Under the pieces are notes generated by a model that saw only the letters and a program-made list of their open reading frames with translations, was not told where the DNA came from and ran no database searches. The position numbers and the translations under genes are program-made. Shown piece after piece: positions 23,105 to 31,922 of a stretch of 33,922 nucleotides of DNA. The stretch spans positions 1 to 33,922 of the forward strand of contig JBBDIG010000022.1 in NCBI GenBank assembly GCA_040880525.1, given 5' to 3'. Origin of the DNA: Bacteroidia bacterium (lineage in GTDB: Bacteria; Bacteroidota; Bacteroidia; CAILMK01; JBBDIG01). The first letter of the stretch is position 1. Every line of letters begins with the position of its first letter.

Positions 23105-26100
23105 ATGAAAAAACAAATTACACCCACGGAAGATCAAGGAAAAGCCGCATCTACAGTACTGTTAGCCAGGCTGCGATCGTCCTTTTCTGTTTCTCTCGCT
23201 GGACTTCTCATTGCCATCATTAATGCAAGCTCAGCGTATGCACAAGCGCCTTCAGCTTCCTTTACCACCCAGGATACGATAGGATGCGTGCCGATGACAG
23301 TGAACTTTTCCAATACATCGGCCAATGCCTCCTCTTATTTCTGGGACTTTGGCAACGGCAATACATCTACTCTGTCCTCCCCTTCTAATGTATACCTGCA
23401 ACCGGGCACCTACCATGTAACGCTCATTGCCAGAGATACTGCCGGAAATAAGGATACCATTATAAAATCCAACTTCATTGAAGTAGTAAGGAATCCTGTG
23501 GCGTCCTTTACAGCAAATGACACGGTTACCTGTCCCGGACTTCCCATCATTTTTACCAACAACTCACTTTATGCCGATAGCTTGGTCTGGGACTTCGGGG
23601 ATGGCAATACCTCCTCTGATTCAGTGCTGGTACACAACTATACCTTACCGGGAAATTACACGGTGAAGCTCATCGCCAAAAGCAGTTATGGATGCAGGGA
23701 TGTGGCAGTAAAAACGTCCTATATCAGCATCCTGCCAAGCCCTGTGGCATTATTCAGTGCTTCCCAAGCTACAGCGTGCGATACCAATACCACGATATAT
23801 TTTTCGAGCAACAGCCATCATTCCTCAAATTATAAGTGGTATTTCGGAGATGGCGATTCAGCCAACACCGCCAACCCCTCTCATCTGTATTCGCAAGAAG
23901 GAAAATATGATGTAACCCTGATCGCATCAAACGGAACAGGATGTTTTGATACGCTTAGGCAGCAAAATTATATTACTATAGAAGTACCTCAGGAACCACA
24001 GATCATAGCAAGTACAACTGAAGGTTGTGCTCCGCAGGAGATACGTTTTGAGGCGAATGCACCTGGCGCTACTGCCTGGTTATGGAACTTTGGCGATAGT
24101 ACTACTTCGACCCGGAGAAAAACGACAAAAACGTACAGTACAACCGATACCTTTTATGTAACACTCAGCATTCAGACTGCAAATGGCTGCTCAGCTACCG
24201 TGGCTCAGCCCACCATGATCGTGATACAACAGCGGCCCACTGCCAGCTTTACCGTTAATGATACACTCGGTTGCGCTCCGTACACTGCCGGCTTTTCAAA
24301 TCTCTCCACGCCTGGTGTCACTTCTTTCTGGAACTATGGGGACGGAGACACCGCCACAGGCCAGAATCCAAATCATATTTATATGGAGGAAGGCACTTAT
24401 GACGTAACACTTGAAGTAACGGCTCCTAATGGATGCACAGCAGAAAGCACTATCAATGAGGCTGTTAAAGTGAATAAATTGTCCGCTGCATTTTCAGCAT
24501 CACCACGGTCAGGTTGCATTCCGATGACGGTGAATTTCAACTCGAAGACCACAGATGCCGATACCTGGTATTGGGATTTTGGAAACGGAGATACTTCGGG
24601 TGCTGCCAATCCGCAATACATTTATAAGAAACCCGGCAGCTATGATGTCAGCCTGATTGTGAATACCGCCACCGGCTGCACGGATACGCTGGTAAAAGAA
24701 AACTTTATTTCTACCACTAATATTCAAACGAATTATACCACTCCAGCGGTAAAAATTGGCTGCGCTCCTTTTACTGTGGATTTTAATGATGCTACCTCCG
24801 GAAGTACAGCATGGTCATGGAATTTCGGAGATGGGAATACCAGTACGGACCGTAATCCCAGCCATACTTACACCGAACCCGGCACTTATGACGTTTCCCT
24901 CGTTACCACGAAACAAGGCGGTTGTGAGCAATACATTGAAGTATATGAAAGAATACAGGTTACCGGTGCATTGGCTGAATTCTCTTACACTTATGAAGCA
25001 TGTCCACCTTATGATGTGCAGTTCCATGATTCCACTGTGGGGGCCGTTACCTGGCTTTGGAAATTTGATGACGGAACCACATCCACCGAACAGCATCCCA
25101 CCAAAAGCTTTAATACTTCCGGTTATCACAGCGTGTCTTTAACCATCACCACAGCCGATAGCTGCAGCCATACCACTTATGCGAACAATGCTATTTATTT
25201 TGTGCCGCTGAGTGCCGCGCTGAAGGCTGAGCAACTGGATACGGTTTTCCCTAAACGTGTGCAGTTTAGCGCTGAAGTGGATGGTGCCGACAGTTGGGAA
25301 TGGGATTTCGGAGACGGGAGTTTTTCCAATCAACTCAGCCCGCTGCACACTTATCAAACAGACTCTACTTACCTGATCCGGTTCACGATAATGAATGACC
25401 GCTGTACTACTGTCTACGAGGGAATGTTGCAGGAAATCATACCGCTTCCACAAATCGGAGGCGTGAAACCGCCAAACACTGGCGACACCAGCGCAATGCC
25501 GGAACCCATCACGGGTTGTCCGCCACTAACTGTAGAACTGAACGATACGACTTCAGGCGCTACCGCCTGGCAATGGATCCATGGAAATGGTGATACCTCC
25601 TATACACAAAAGGCCAGAGGCGTGTATGATGCTCCGGGTGAATATGACATTGTGCTCATTGTAACCAAGCCGGGTGGCACCGATACTATCCATTATAATA
25701 ATATGGTGCGGGTACCGGAGGTGAAAGCCCGTTTTTCGCTAATGCAGCAATATTTCTGTGATAAAACCGGGGTTTCTTTCCAGGATCAGTCAACCAATGC
25801 CTCTCAATGGATATGGAGCTTTGGTGATGGCGACAGTGCTTTTTCCCAAAATCCTTTACATTACTATGACGCCTCGCTGGATGCATTTACCGTCAGGCTG
25901 AGAGTTGTGGATACTTTTGGTTGCAAAAGCTCTGTCAGCAGAACACTGCACCGCATCACACCTGACGTCATTTCATCTGATGTTTCAGAGATCTGCTATA
26001 ATGATACAGTCCGGTTTGATAAAGCATTAAACGGAAACTATTCCTGGTTCTGGGATTTTGGAGATGGCAACTCCTCCAATGATGCGACCCCTGCCCATGT

Positions 26101-29100
26101 TTATACACAAGGCGGCAGCTACAACGTGATGCTCGTGATGCGGGATAACAGCAATAATTGCAGGGATACTTTCAATTTTGCAACGCAGGTGAACGTTACC
26201 CAACCGGTAGCTGATTTTACGTTGGACACTGACTCTGTAGCCTGTGACAGACTCAATGCGGAGTTCACCAATGCAAGCACCTCAGCAAATTCTTACAGGT
26301 GGCATTTTGGCGATAACGGCACCAGCCACAACCGGCATCCGGATTATACCTATAAAAAAGAGGGAACTTTTGATGTTACTCTGATAGCATCCATGAATGG
26401 ATGTTATGATACCGTAACAGTACCCCAACTGGTAACCATAAATAAAGCTGTGGCCGGATTTGCCATGTCGCAACAAAACGACTGTTTCCCGATCACGGCT
26501 ACTTTTACCGATACAAGCACAAACCCGGTTTCCTGGTTGTGGAAGTTCCAGGATGGAACCACCTCTGCGGTGCAGCACCCACAGCATGTGTTTACGGATA
26601 AACCTGCTTCGGGCACAACCCTGAAGATCACCGATACCAACGGTTGCGAAAAAACAGTGAAAGGGTCAAGAATTGATTTCGTGAGTGCCGACTTTAAAGC
26701 CAGCACCACCAACGGCTGCGCTCCTCAGGTGATCAGTTTCACCGATCAGTCGCACCAGGCTACGAGCTGGTTATGGGAATTTGGTGATGGAGATACTTCA
26801 ACGCTTCAAAACCCAACGCATGTTTATGCACAAAACGGCACATATACCGTAACGCTCATCATTGCTTCTTCCGGCAATTGCCATGATACCCTGGTGATGG
26901 AAGACTACATCGAAATTTCGCGTCCGTGGGCTGATTTCCATACCACATCAGCGGCTACCTGTGCACCTTCCAATGTGCAGTTCTTCAGCACCTCTTCAGA
27001 CGCTAAAAAGTGGCTTTGGAGCTTCGGAGACGGATCATCCTCAACCGTTGAAAATCCTGCACACATCTATGCGCAACCCGGCTTTTACACCGTAAAACTT
27101 AAAATTGAAAACAAGCAAGGATGTATTGATTCTATTATAAAAGATCGCTATATCCGCGTACTCGGCCCCATCAGTTCTTTTTCAGCATCGTCTCAGGATG
27201 TTTGTAATCCTGCCACGGTGGTATTTTCAGATTCTACTCAGGGCGCCATTTCATGGGAATGGAATTTTGGCGATGGCGCGGAATCCACGCAACGGCATCC
27301 AACGCACCTGTACGATTCTTCAGGCAACTATACCGTTTCACTGATCACCAAAGATTCTTTTAACTGCCAGGCGCTCTATGTGCTGCCATCCAAAATTAAC
27401 GTTACGCCCACTCCGCGGGCAAGTTTTTCGCTGGATCGTGACCTTTCCTGCGTAGGCGATACCATTCCATTCAGCAATCAATCAACAGATGGAACATTGT
27501 GGAACTGGGATTTTGGTGACGGAAAATCTTCCTCTAAAAAGAATCCCAACCATATATATACAGCTCCGGGCATTTATACGGTAACGCTCATCGCCTCCAC
27601 GCAGGCCGGCTGTGCCGATACGGTTATAAAGAAATCCATTCTACGGATCACCGGCCCGGTTGCCGACTTTACGCTGGATGATTCTTCGGGCTGTCAGCCT
27701 GTAACAGTTGAGTTCGGCCATCCCTCGGCAAATGCCTACTCCTGGAACTGGAATTTTGGCGATGGAAATACTTCTGACAGCAAAGACCCGCAACACCGGT
27801 ACGACAGCGCAGGCATCTACACCGTAACGCTGGAGGTTACCGATTCATTCAATTGCCTGGTAAAAATTGAAAAGCCACAGATAATATCCGTTTATCGCAT
27901 GCCCGAAGCGAAATTTTCAAGCGATCCTACGGAAGGCTGCGCACCTTTCGAAGTGAATTTCCACAACGAATCAAAATTTTATGACCATTCCGTCTGGAAG
28001 TTTGAAGATGATCTGAATATCGTGGGAAGGGACATTTTTATCAATTCTCAGGACGCATCTTACACCTACCAGAACAAAGGTGCCTACGGAGTGCAACTGG
28101 TAGTGAGCACGGACGAGGGTTGTTTTGACACAACCTCCTTCAATCCCGTTATTGTGAACCCCACTCCTGCTCCTGATTTTACCGCTGATAAAACCCAGGG
28201 TTGCAATCCTTCCATCATTCAGTTCCAAAACAAAACGCCTGATGATAGTACCTACAGCTACCAATGGCTTTTGGAGAACGACACCCTATCCGGCTCTGAC
28301 CCGGCTTATGAATTCGATCAATCAGGATTTTTCGATGTATCGCTGGTTGCCACTTCTTTAGAAGGCTGCAACGATACGCTTACTAAGACGGACTTCATCG
28401 AGATCTTTGACCAGGTTCCTCCTCCGGCTTCTGACCTTCATGCCGTATCGGTTCTTAATAACAATAGCGTGGAGATGAGCTGGAAACCCAGCAAGGCAAG
28501 CGACTTCAGCCACTATAATGTGTATCTGAGAAATAACGTTTCCGGCAACTATCAGCAAATCGCACAAATGAACCAGCGCCATGACACGAGCTTTTCTTCG
28601 ACCGGACTGAATACGCTGAAAAACGTCTACACTTTTATAGTGCAAACAGAAGACATCTGCGGACAAAGCCTGGAAATGGACAAACACCAACCGCACTCCA
28701 CCATAGAACTGAAAGCCGTTCCACAAGGAGATATGGTGAAACTGAACTGGAACCCTTATGCAGGCTGCGGAATACAGAGCTACAAAGTTTTCCGCCTTGC
28801 ACCGGGAGCCAGTACACCGGAGTTATTGGATGAGCTCCCACCCAACAGTTTTGAATTTTTAGATGAAACGGCTTGTCCCCGTCTTTACAGTTATCGCATT
28901 CAGGCTACCCGGCTATGTGGAGAAACCTATCACTCATTTAGTGATACCGCTGTTGCCAAACCGGCTGATTCAATTACCACTCTGACTGTGGATATTGTGC
29001 GAAGTACTGTGATAGACGACCGGGCTGTGCTTACCGAATGGGCAAAACCCTCGGTAGCTTCAGCCAAAGTTTCGGGATTCACCATATTCCGCTCCGTTGA

Positions 29101-29434
29101 CAGCAGTTTCTTTGAAGAGATTGCCGAACTTCCTGCCGAGGCTACCAGCTATGTGGACCATACGGCTTACGTGAAATCACAGAATTACTATTACCTTGTA
29201 CGGGCTGACAATCGTTGTGATATAGAAGGCAAACAAGGAAATCCCGGATCTTCAATCCTGCTTTCTGCTGAAAATACGGAAGATCACAATGTGCTCCTGA
29301 AATGGTCAGACTATCATCATTGGAAAAATGGTGTGGAATATTTCATTATTGAGAAAATGGATGAATATGGCACCTGGCAATATCTGGAAAAGGTAAAAGG
29401 AAATGAGAACAGCTTTATAGACAAGGAAGAATAG
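23105..29434 (+). CDS. Giant PKD-repeat surface protein, C-terminally truncated
   Basis: A 2109-aa protein with an extended signal peptide (basic region to about 28, hydrophobic core SVSLAGLLIAII, cleavage near AYAQA). About 21 PKD modules follow in tandem, each around 80-90 residues. Each has a W-x-W/F-x-FGDGxTS core and a GTYDVTL-type strand, and most carry a cysteine at the start (GCxPxxVxF) and another near the end (GCxDT). From about residue 1780 come fibronectin type III-like modules. The last one stops at a TAG in the middle of the domain. The type B sorting domain normally found at the end of such proteins is absent. Family knowledge suggests a secreted adhesin or gliding-type protein. 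Without the sorting domain it may not be exported across the outer membrane. Confidence 0.88.
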   Translation: MKKQITPTEDQGKAASTVLLARLRSSFSVSLAGLLIAIINASSAYAQAPSASFTTQDTIGCVPMTVNFSNTSANASSYFWDFGNGNTSTLSSPSNVYLQPGTYHVTLIARDTAGNKDTIIKSNFIEVVRNPVASFTANDTVTCPGLPIIFTNNSLYADSLVWDFGDGNTSSDSVLVHNYTLPGNYTVKLIAKSSYGCRDVAVKTSYISILPSPVALFSASQATACDTNTTIYFSSNSHHSSNYKWYFGDGDSANTANPSHLYSQEGKYDVTLIASNGTGCFDTLRQQNYITIEVPQEPQIIASTTEGCAPQEIRFEANAPGATAWLWNFGDSTTSTRRKTTKTYSTTDTFYVTLSIQTANGCSATVAQPTMIVIQQRPTASFTVNDTLGCAPYTAGFSNLSTPGVTSFWNYGDGDTATGQNPNHIYMEEGTYDVTLEVTAPNGCTAESTINEAVKVNKLSAAFSASPRSGCIPMTVNFNSKTTDADTWYWDFGNGDTSGAANPQYIYKKPGSYDVSLIVNTATGCTDTLVKENFISTTNIQTNYTTPAVKIGCAPFTVDFNDATSGSTAWSWNFGDGNTSTDRNPSHTYTEPGTYDVSLVTTKQGGCEQYIEVYERIQVTGALAEFSYTYEACPPYDVQFHDSTVGAVTWLWKFDDGTTSTEQHPTKSFNTSGYHSVSLTITTADSCSHTTYANNAIYFVPLSAALKAEQLDTVFPKRVQFSAEVDGADSWEWDFGDGSFSNQLSPLHTYQTDSTYLIRFTIMNDRCTTVYEGMLQEIIPLPQIGGVKPPNTGDTSAMPEPITGCPPLTVELNDTTSGATAWQWIHGNGDTSYTQKARGVYDAPGEYDIVLIVTKPGGTDTIHYNNMVRVPEVKARFSLMQQYFCDKTGVSFQDQSTNASQWIWSFGDGDSAFSQNPLHYYDASLDAFTVRLRVVDTFGCKSSVSRTLHRITPDVISSDVSEICYNDTVRFDKALNGNYSWFWDFGDGNSSNDATPAHVYTQGGSYNVMLVMRDNSNNCRDTFNFATQVNVTQPVADFTLDTDSVACDRLNAEFTNASTSANSYRWHFGDNGTSHNRHPDYTYKKEGTFDVTLIASMNGCYDTVTVPQLVTINKAVAGFAMSQQNDCFPITATFTDTSTNPVSWLWKFQDGTTSAVQHPQHVFTDKPASGTTLKITDTNGCEKTVKGSRIDFVSADFKASTTNGCAPQVISFTDQSHQATSWLWEFGDGDTSTLQNPTHVYAQNGTYTVTLIIASSGNCHDTLVMEDYIEISRPWADFHTTSAATCAPSNVQFFSTSSDAKKWLWSFGDGSSSTVENPAHIYAQPGFYTVKLKIENKQGCIDSIIKDRYIRVLGPISSFSASSQDVCNPATVVFSDSTQGAISWEWNFGDGAESTQRHPTHLYDSSGNYTVSLITKDSFNCQALYVLPSKINVTPTPRASFSLDRDLSCVGDTIPFSNQSTDGTLWNWDFGDGKSSSKKNPNHIYTAPGIYTVTLIASTQAGCADTVIKKSILRITGPVADFTLDDSSGCQPVTVEFGHPSANAYSWNWNFGDGNTSDSKDPQHRYDSAGIYTVTLEVTDSFNCLVKIEKPQIISVYRMPEAKFSSDPTEGCAPFEVNFHNESKFYDHSVWKFEDDLNIVGRDIFINSQDASYTYQNKGAYGVQLVVSTDEGCFDTTSFNPVIVNPTPAPDFTADKTQGCNPSIIQFQNKTPDDSTYSYQWLLENDTLSGSDPAYEFDQSGFFDVSLVATSLEGCNDTLTKTDFIEIFDQVPPPASDLHAVSVLNNNSVEMSWKPSKASDFSHYNVYLRNNVSGNYQQIAQMNQRHDTSFSSTGLNTLKNVYTFIVQTEDICGQSLEMDKHQPHSTIELKAVPQGDMVKLNWNPYAGCGIQSYKVFRLAPGASTPELLDELPPNSFEFLDETACPRLYSYRIQATRLCGETYHSFSDTAVAKPADSITTLTVDIVRSTVIDDRAVLTEWAKPSVASAKVSGFTIFRSVDSSFFEEIAELPAEATSYVDHTAYVKSQNYYYLVRADNRCDIEGKQGNPGSSILLSAENTEDHNVLLKWSDYHHWKNGVEYFIIEKMDEYGTWQYLEKVKGNENSFIDKEE

Positions 29435-29469
29435 GAATACCGCGCTGAAAAAGCTGGCTGCGCATAGCA

Positions 29470-29497
29470 CCTTCGTGCCCCTTAGTGTCCTTTGAGC
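29470..29497. repeat. Dispersed CCTTCGTGCCCCTTAGTG copy
   Basis: This single, partial copy of the first half of the 73-bp unit lies some 8 kb from the array. It begins three bases after the second stop codon downstream of the PKD gene. Confidence 0.8.
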
Positions 29498-29522
29498 TTT
29501 TATATCTAAATTTTGGTTCATC

Positions 29523-29561
29523 AAAAAACTCCACTTCGCTGATTGCAGAGTGGAGTTTTTT
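29523..29561. terminator. Bidirectional terminator
   Basis: AAAAAACTCCACT pairs with AGTGGAGTTTTTT (13 bp) around a 13-base loop. It lies between the convergent PKD and lpdA genes and can serve both. Confidence 0.88.
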
Positions 29562-29589
29562 AATTTATCAGCAGAACTATTTTGCCATG

Positions 29590-30978
29590 CTAAATATGAA
29601 TCACTTCGCCATAGGCGGCAGCCGCTGCTTCCATGATGGCTTCGCTCATAGTGGGATGCGGATGTACGCTCTTGATGATCTCATGGCCGGTGGTTTCCAG
29701 CTTACGGGCGACTACCGCCTCTGCAATTAATTCCGTAACGTTCATGCCGATCATGTGGGCGCCAAGCCACTCTCCGTATTTCGCATCGAAGATCACCTTC
29801 ACAAAACCATCGGGTGCTCCCGCAGCCTTCGCCTTACCTGATGCCGTAAAGGGAAACTTTCCAACCTTAAGTTCATAGCCCGCTTCTTTCGCAGCCTTTT
29901 CTGTGTAGCCAACTGATGCCACCTCTGGAATGCAATAAGTGCAGAAAGGCAGGTTGTTATAATTAAGTGGTTCCGGTTTCTGGCCTGCTAGTTTCTCCAC
30001 GCAAATAATTCCCTCAGCCGAAGCCACGTGGGCCAGTGCAGGACCTTTCGTTACATCGCCAATAGCGTAGATATTATCTACATTGGTTTTATAATATTCG
30101 TCCGTAACGATGATACCACGGTCCGTTTTAATCTTCAAATCTTCCAATCCTATATTCTCAATGTTGGGCTGAATTCCGGTAGCCGAAAGCACCACATCGC
30201 ATTCCAGCGTTTGCTCCTTGCCGTCTTTCTTATACGTAACCTTGCACTTGCTGCCAGATGTATCCACTTTCGTTACTTCCGCACCTGTTGACACTTCCAT
30301 GCCCTGCTTTTTAAAAATACGCAAAAGCGCCTTGCTCACCTCCTCATCCTCGTTGGGAACAATTTGCGGCAGGTACTCCAGCATCGTCACCTTAGTTCCA
30401 ATGGCATTATAAAAGTATGCGAACTCCGTCCCGATAGCACCGGAACCTATCACCACCATTGTCTCCGGTTGTTTTTCCAGCGACATCGCCTTGCGGTATT
30501 CAATGATCTTTTTGCCGTCTATTTTTATTCCGGGCAGTTCCCGCGCACGTGCTCCTGTCGCAATGATGATATTCTTAGCCTCATAAGTCTGCTTCTTTCC
30601 GTCATTGTCCGTCACTTCAACTTTCTTGTCCTTCGTCAGTTTGCCTGTGCCCATGAGCGCATCCACCTTGTTCTTCTTAAAAAGGAACTGGATTCCGTTT
30701 GCCATGGCCCCGGCTACGCTGCGCGACCGTTTAATCATAGCCGGAAAATCAGCCTTTGCATCAGAAACGCTGATGCCATAATCCTGAGCATGCTGAATAT
30801 ACTCAAACACCTGGGCGGACTTCAGCAGGGCTTTGGTAGGGATGCAACCCCAGTTGAGGCAGATGCCGCCCAGGCTCTCACGCTCCACCACGCCTACCTT
30901 CATACCAAGCTGTGCAGCACGAATAGCCGCCACATAGCCGCCAGGCCCACTGCCAATAATGATCAGATCATACTTCAT
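29590..30978 (-). CDS. lpdA: Dihydrolipoyl dehydrogenase
   Basis: LpdA is the E3 flavoprotein of the pyruvate and 2-oxoglutarate dehydrogenase complexes and of glycine cleavage. It reoxidises dihydrolipoamide with FAD and NAD. The product has 462 aa from the ATG at 30978, with FAD motif GSGPGG (9-14), redox disulfide CLNWGC (Cys40, Cys45), the NAD motif GSGAIGTEFA, the second FAD motif YAIGDV and the C-terminal active-site HPHPTMSE. An in-frame ATG 33 bases upstream would add 11 residues not seen in the family, and it lies close to the predicted transcription start. The genes for the E1 and E2 subunits are not nearby, so this is a stand-alone copy. Confidence 0.96.
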   Translation of the reverse strand: MKYDLIIIGSGPGGYVAAIRAAQLGMKVGVVERESLGGICLNWGCIPTKALLKSAQVFEYIQHAQDYGISVSDAKADFPAMIKRSRSVAGAMANGIQFLFKKNKVDALMGTGKLTKDKKVEVTDNDGKKQTYEAKNIIIATGARARELPGIKIDGKKIIEYRKAMSLEKQPETMVVIGSGAIGTEFAYFYNAIGTKVTMLEYLPQIVPNEDEEVSKALLRIFKKQGMEVSTGAEVTKVDTSGSKCKVTYKKDGKEQTLECDVVLSATGIQPNIENIGLEDLKIKTDRGIIVTDEYYKTNVDNIYAIGDVTKGPALAHVASAEGIICVEKLAGQKPEPLNYNNLPFCTYCIPEVASVGYTEKAAKEAGYELKVGKFPFTASGKAKAAGAPDGFVKVIFDAKYGEWLGAHMIGMNVTELIAEAVVARKLETTGHEIIKSVHPHPTMSEAIMEAAAAAYGEVIHI

Positions 30979-31018
30979 TTGTCCGGATAATTTTTTGGGT
31001 TGAAATTTCAATCGGCTG

Positions 31019-31026
31019 CAAAAATA
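31019..31026 (-). promoter_or_regulatory. Bacteroidota -7 box for lpdA (TATTTTTG)
   Basis: An exact TAnnTTTG match on the minus strand, 40 bases upstream of the lpdA ATG. No TTG was found at the -33 spacing. Confidence 0.5.
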
Positions 31027-31096
31027 AGAGGAAGATTTGGGTTGGGCAGGAAAGGAGGGGTTTCTGTGCCAGTGTGCTGATTACATGAAAAGAAAA

Positions 31097-31913
31097 CTAA
31101 TTAATTTTTAAATTTTTTCCTGTAGAGGTCCAGCTAAAGGGTTTTGCCCTTTCTTCGCTGTAGGTTTTAATGTATTCCAGCAATTGGTCAAATTAACTGT
31201 TTTTTTGGAGGTCCAGATACCTCCTTTTAAAACGTCCTTTGTAAAAATGTTAAACCATATCTCAATTTGATTTAACCAAGAAGAATAATAAGTAGGTGTA
31301 AAATGAATCTGGATCTTTACTTTTCTTTGAAAGCCATTCCTTTATTGATTTATGTTTGTGAACAGCTAAATTATTAATGATAATGTGAAGTTTTATATGC
31401 CTATTAAGTCCTATCAAGCGTTTTTAAGAATTTCAGGAAATTTTCCGCATTATTAGTATCAATTGTTTTCCCTGTAATTTCTCCGGTATGAACAGCAAGT
31501 GCTGCAATCAATCCTACTGTCCCGTTTCTTTTATAGGTAGCGGTTTGTCTCTTTGGATTTCCAGAGCGAAGTGGCAGTTCTGGCCGGGTTCGGTCCAAAG
31601 CTTGAATTTGTGTTTTTTCATCCACGCAAATAACAAGGGCATTTTCAGGTGGATTCATATAAAGGCCTCCAATTTCAGTCATCTTTTTTCAAACTCAGGA
31701 TCAGGACTTTTTCCACACCAGTATACAATCTTGTGGGGGCTTCAAATCGGCTTCTTTTAATATTTTATGAACCTCACTTTGACTGATACCAACTTCCTTT
31801 GCAATCCGTCTTTGAGATATATCCCCGCTCTCGCTCCGCCTTTTAGCGGAGTGTGAACTATCCCCAGGCGTCCCGCCTGCGGTGATTGCAATAATTGTTT
31901 CATCCATTCGCAA
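31097..31913 (-). pseudogene. Decayed IS630-family transposase
   Basis: Pieces of one transposase can be read in order across shifting frames. They are an HTH (RRIAKEVGISQSEVHKILKEADLKP), the link IVYWCGKSPDPEFEK, the first catalytic Asp in VICVDEKTQIQALDRT, a second block LHIIINNLAVHKHK, and the final block HFTPTYYSSWLNQIEIWF with the catalytic Glu, ending near KPFSWTSTGKNLKIN. At least five frame breaks are visible, at the G-run 31735-31739, the T-run 31684-31689, about 31410, the T-run 31200-31206 and 31190-31192. The second catalytic Asp is Asn (INN for the usual VDN). The N-terminus is missing or scrambled by a hairpin insertion. It cannot encode an active enzyme. Clear terminal inverted repeats were not found. 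Confidence 0.88.
31820..31879. repeat. GC-rich double-hairpin element inside the IS remnant
   Basis: CTCCGC pairs with GCGGAG (31834-31851) and CAGGCG pairs with CGCCTG (31865-31879, loop TCC). Two copies of TATCCCC lie at 31820-31826 and 31859-31865. The GC-rich block interrupts the otherwise AT-rich transposase remnant, and its layout resembles the element at 7028-7091. Confidence 0.55.
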
Positions 31914-31922
31914 AAGCTGGAA

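Noticed and set aside
31097-31913. Programmed frameshifting in a functional IS630
   Set aside because: There are too many breaks, a catalytic residue is replaced and the N-terminus is scrambled. Decay explains this better.
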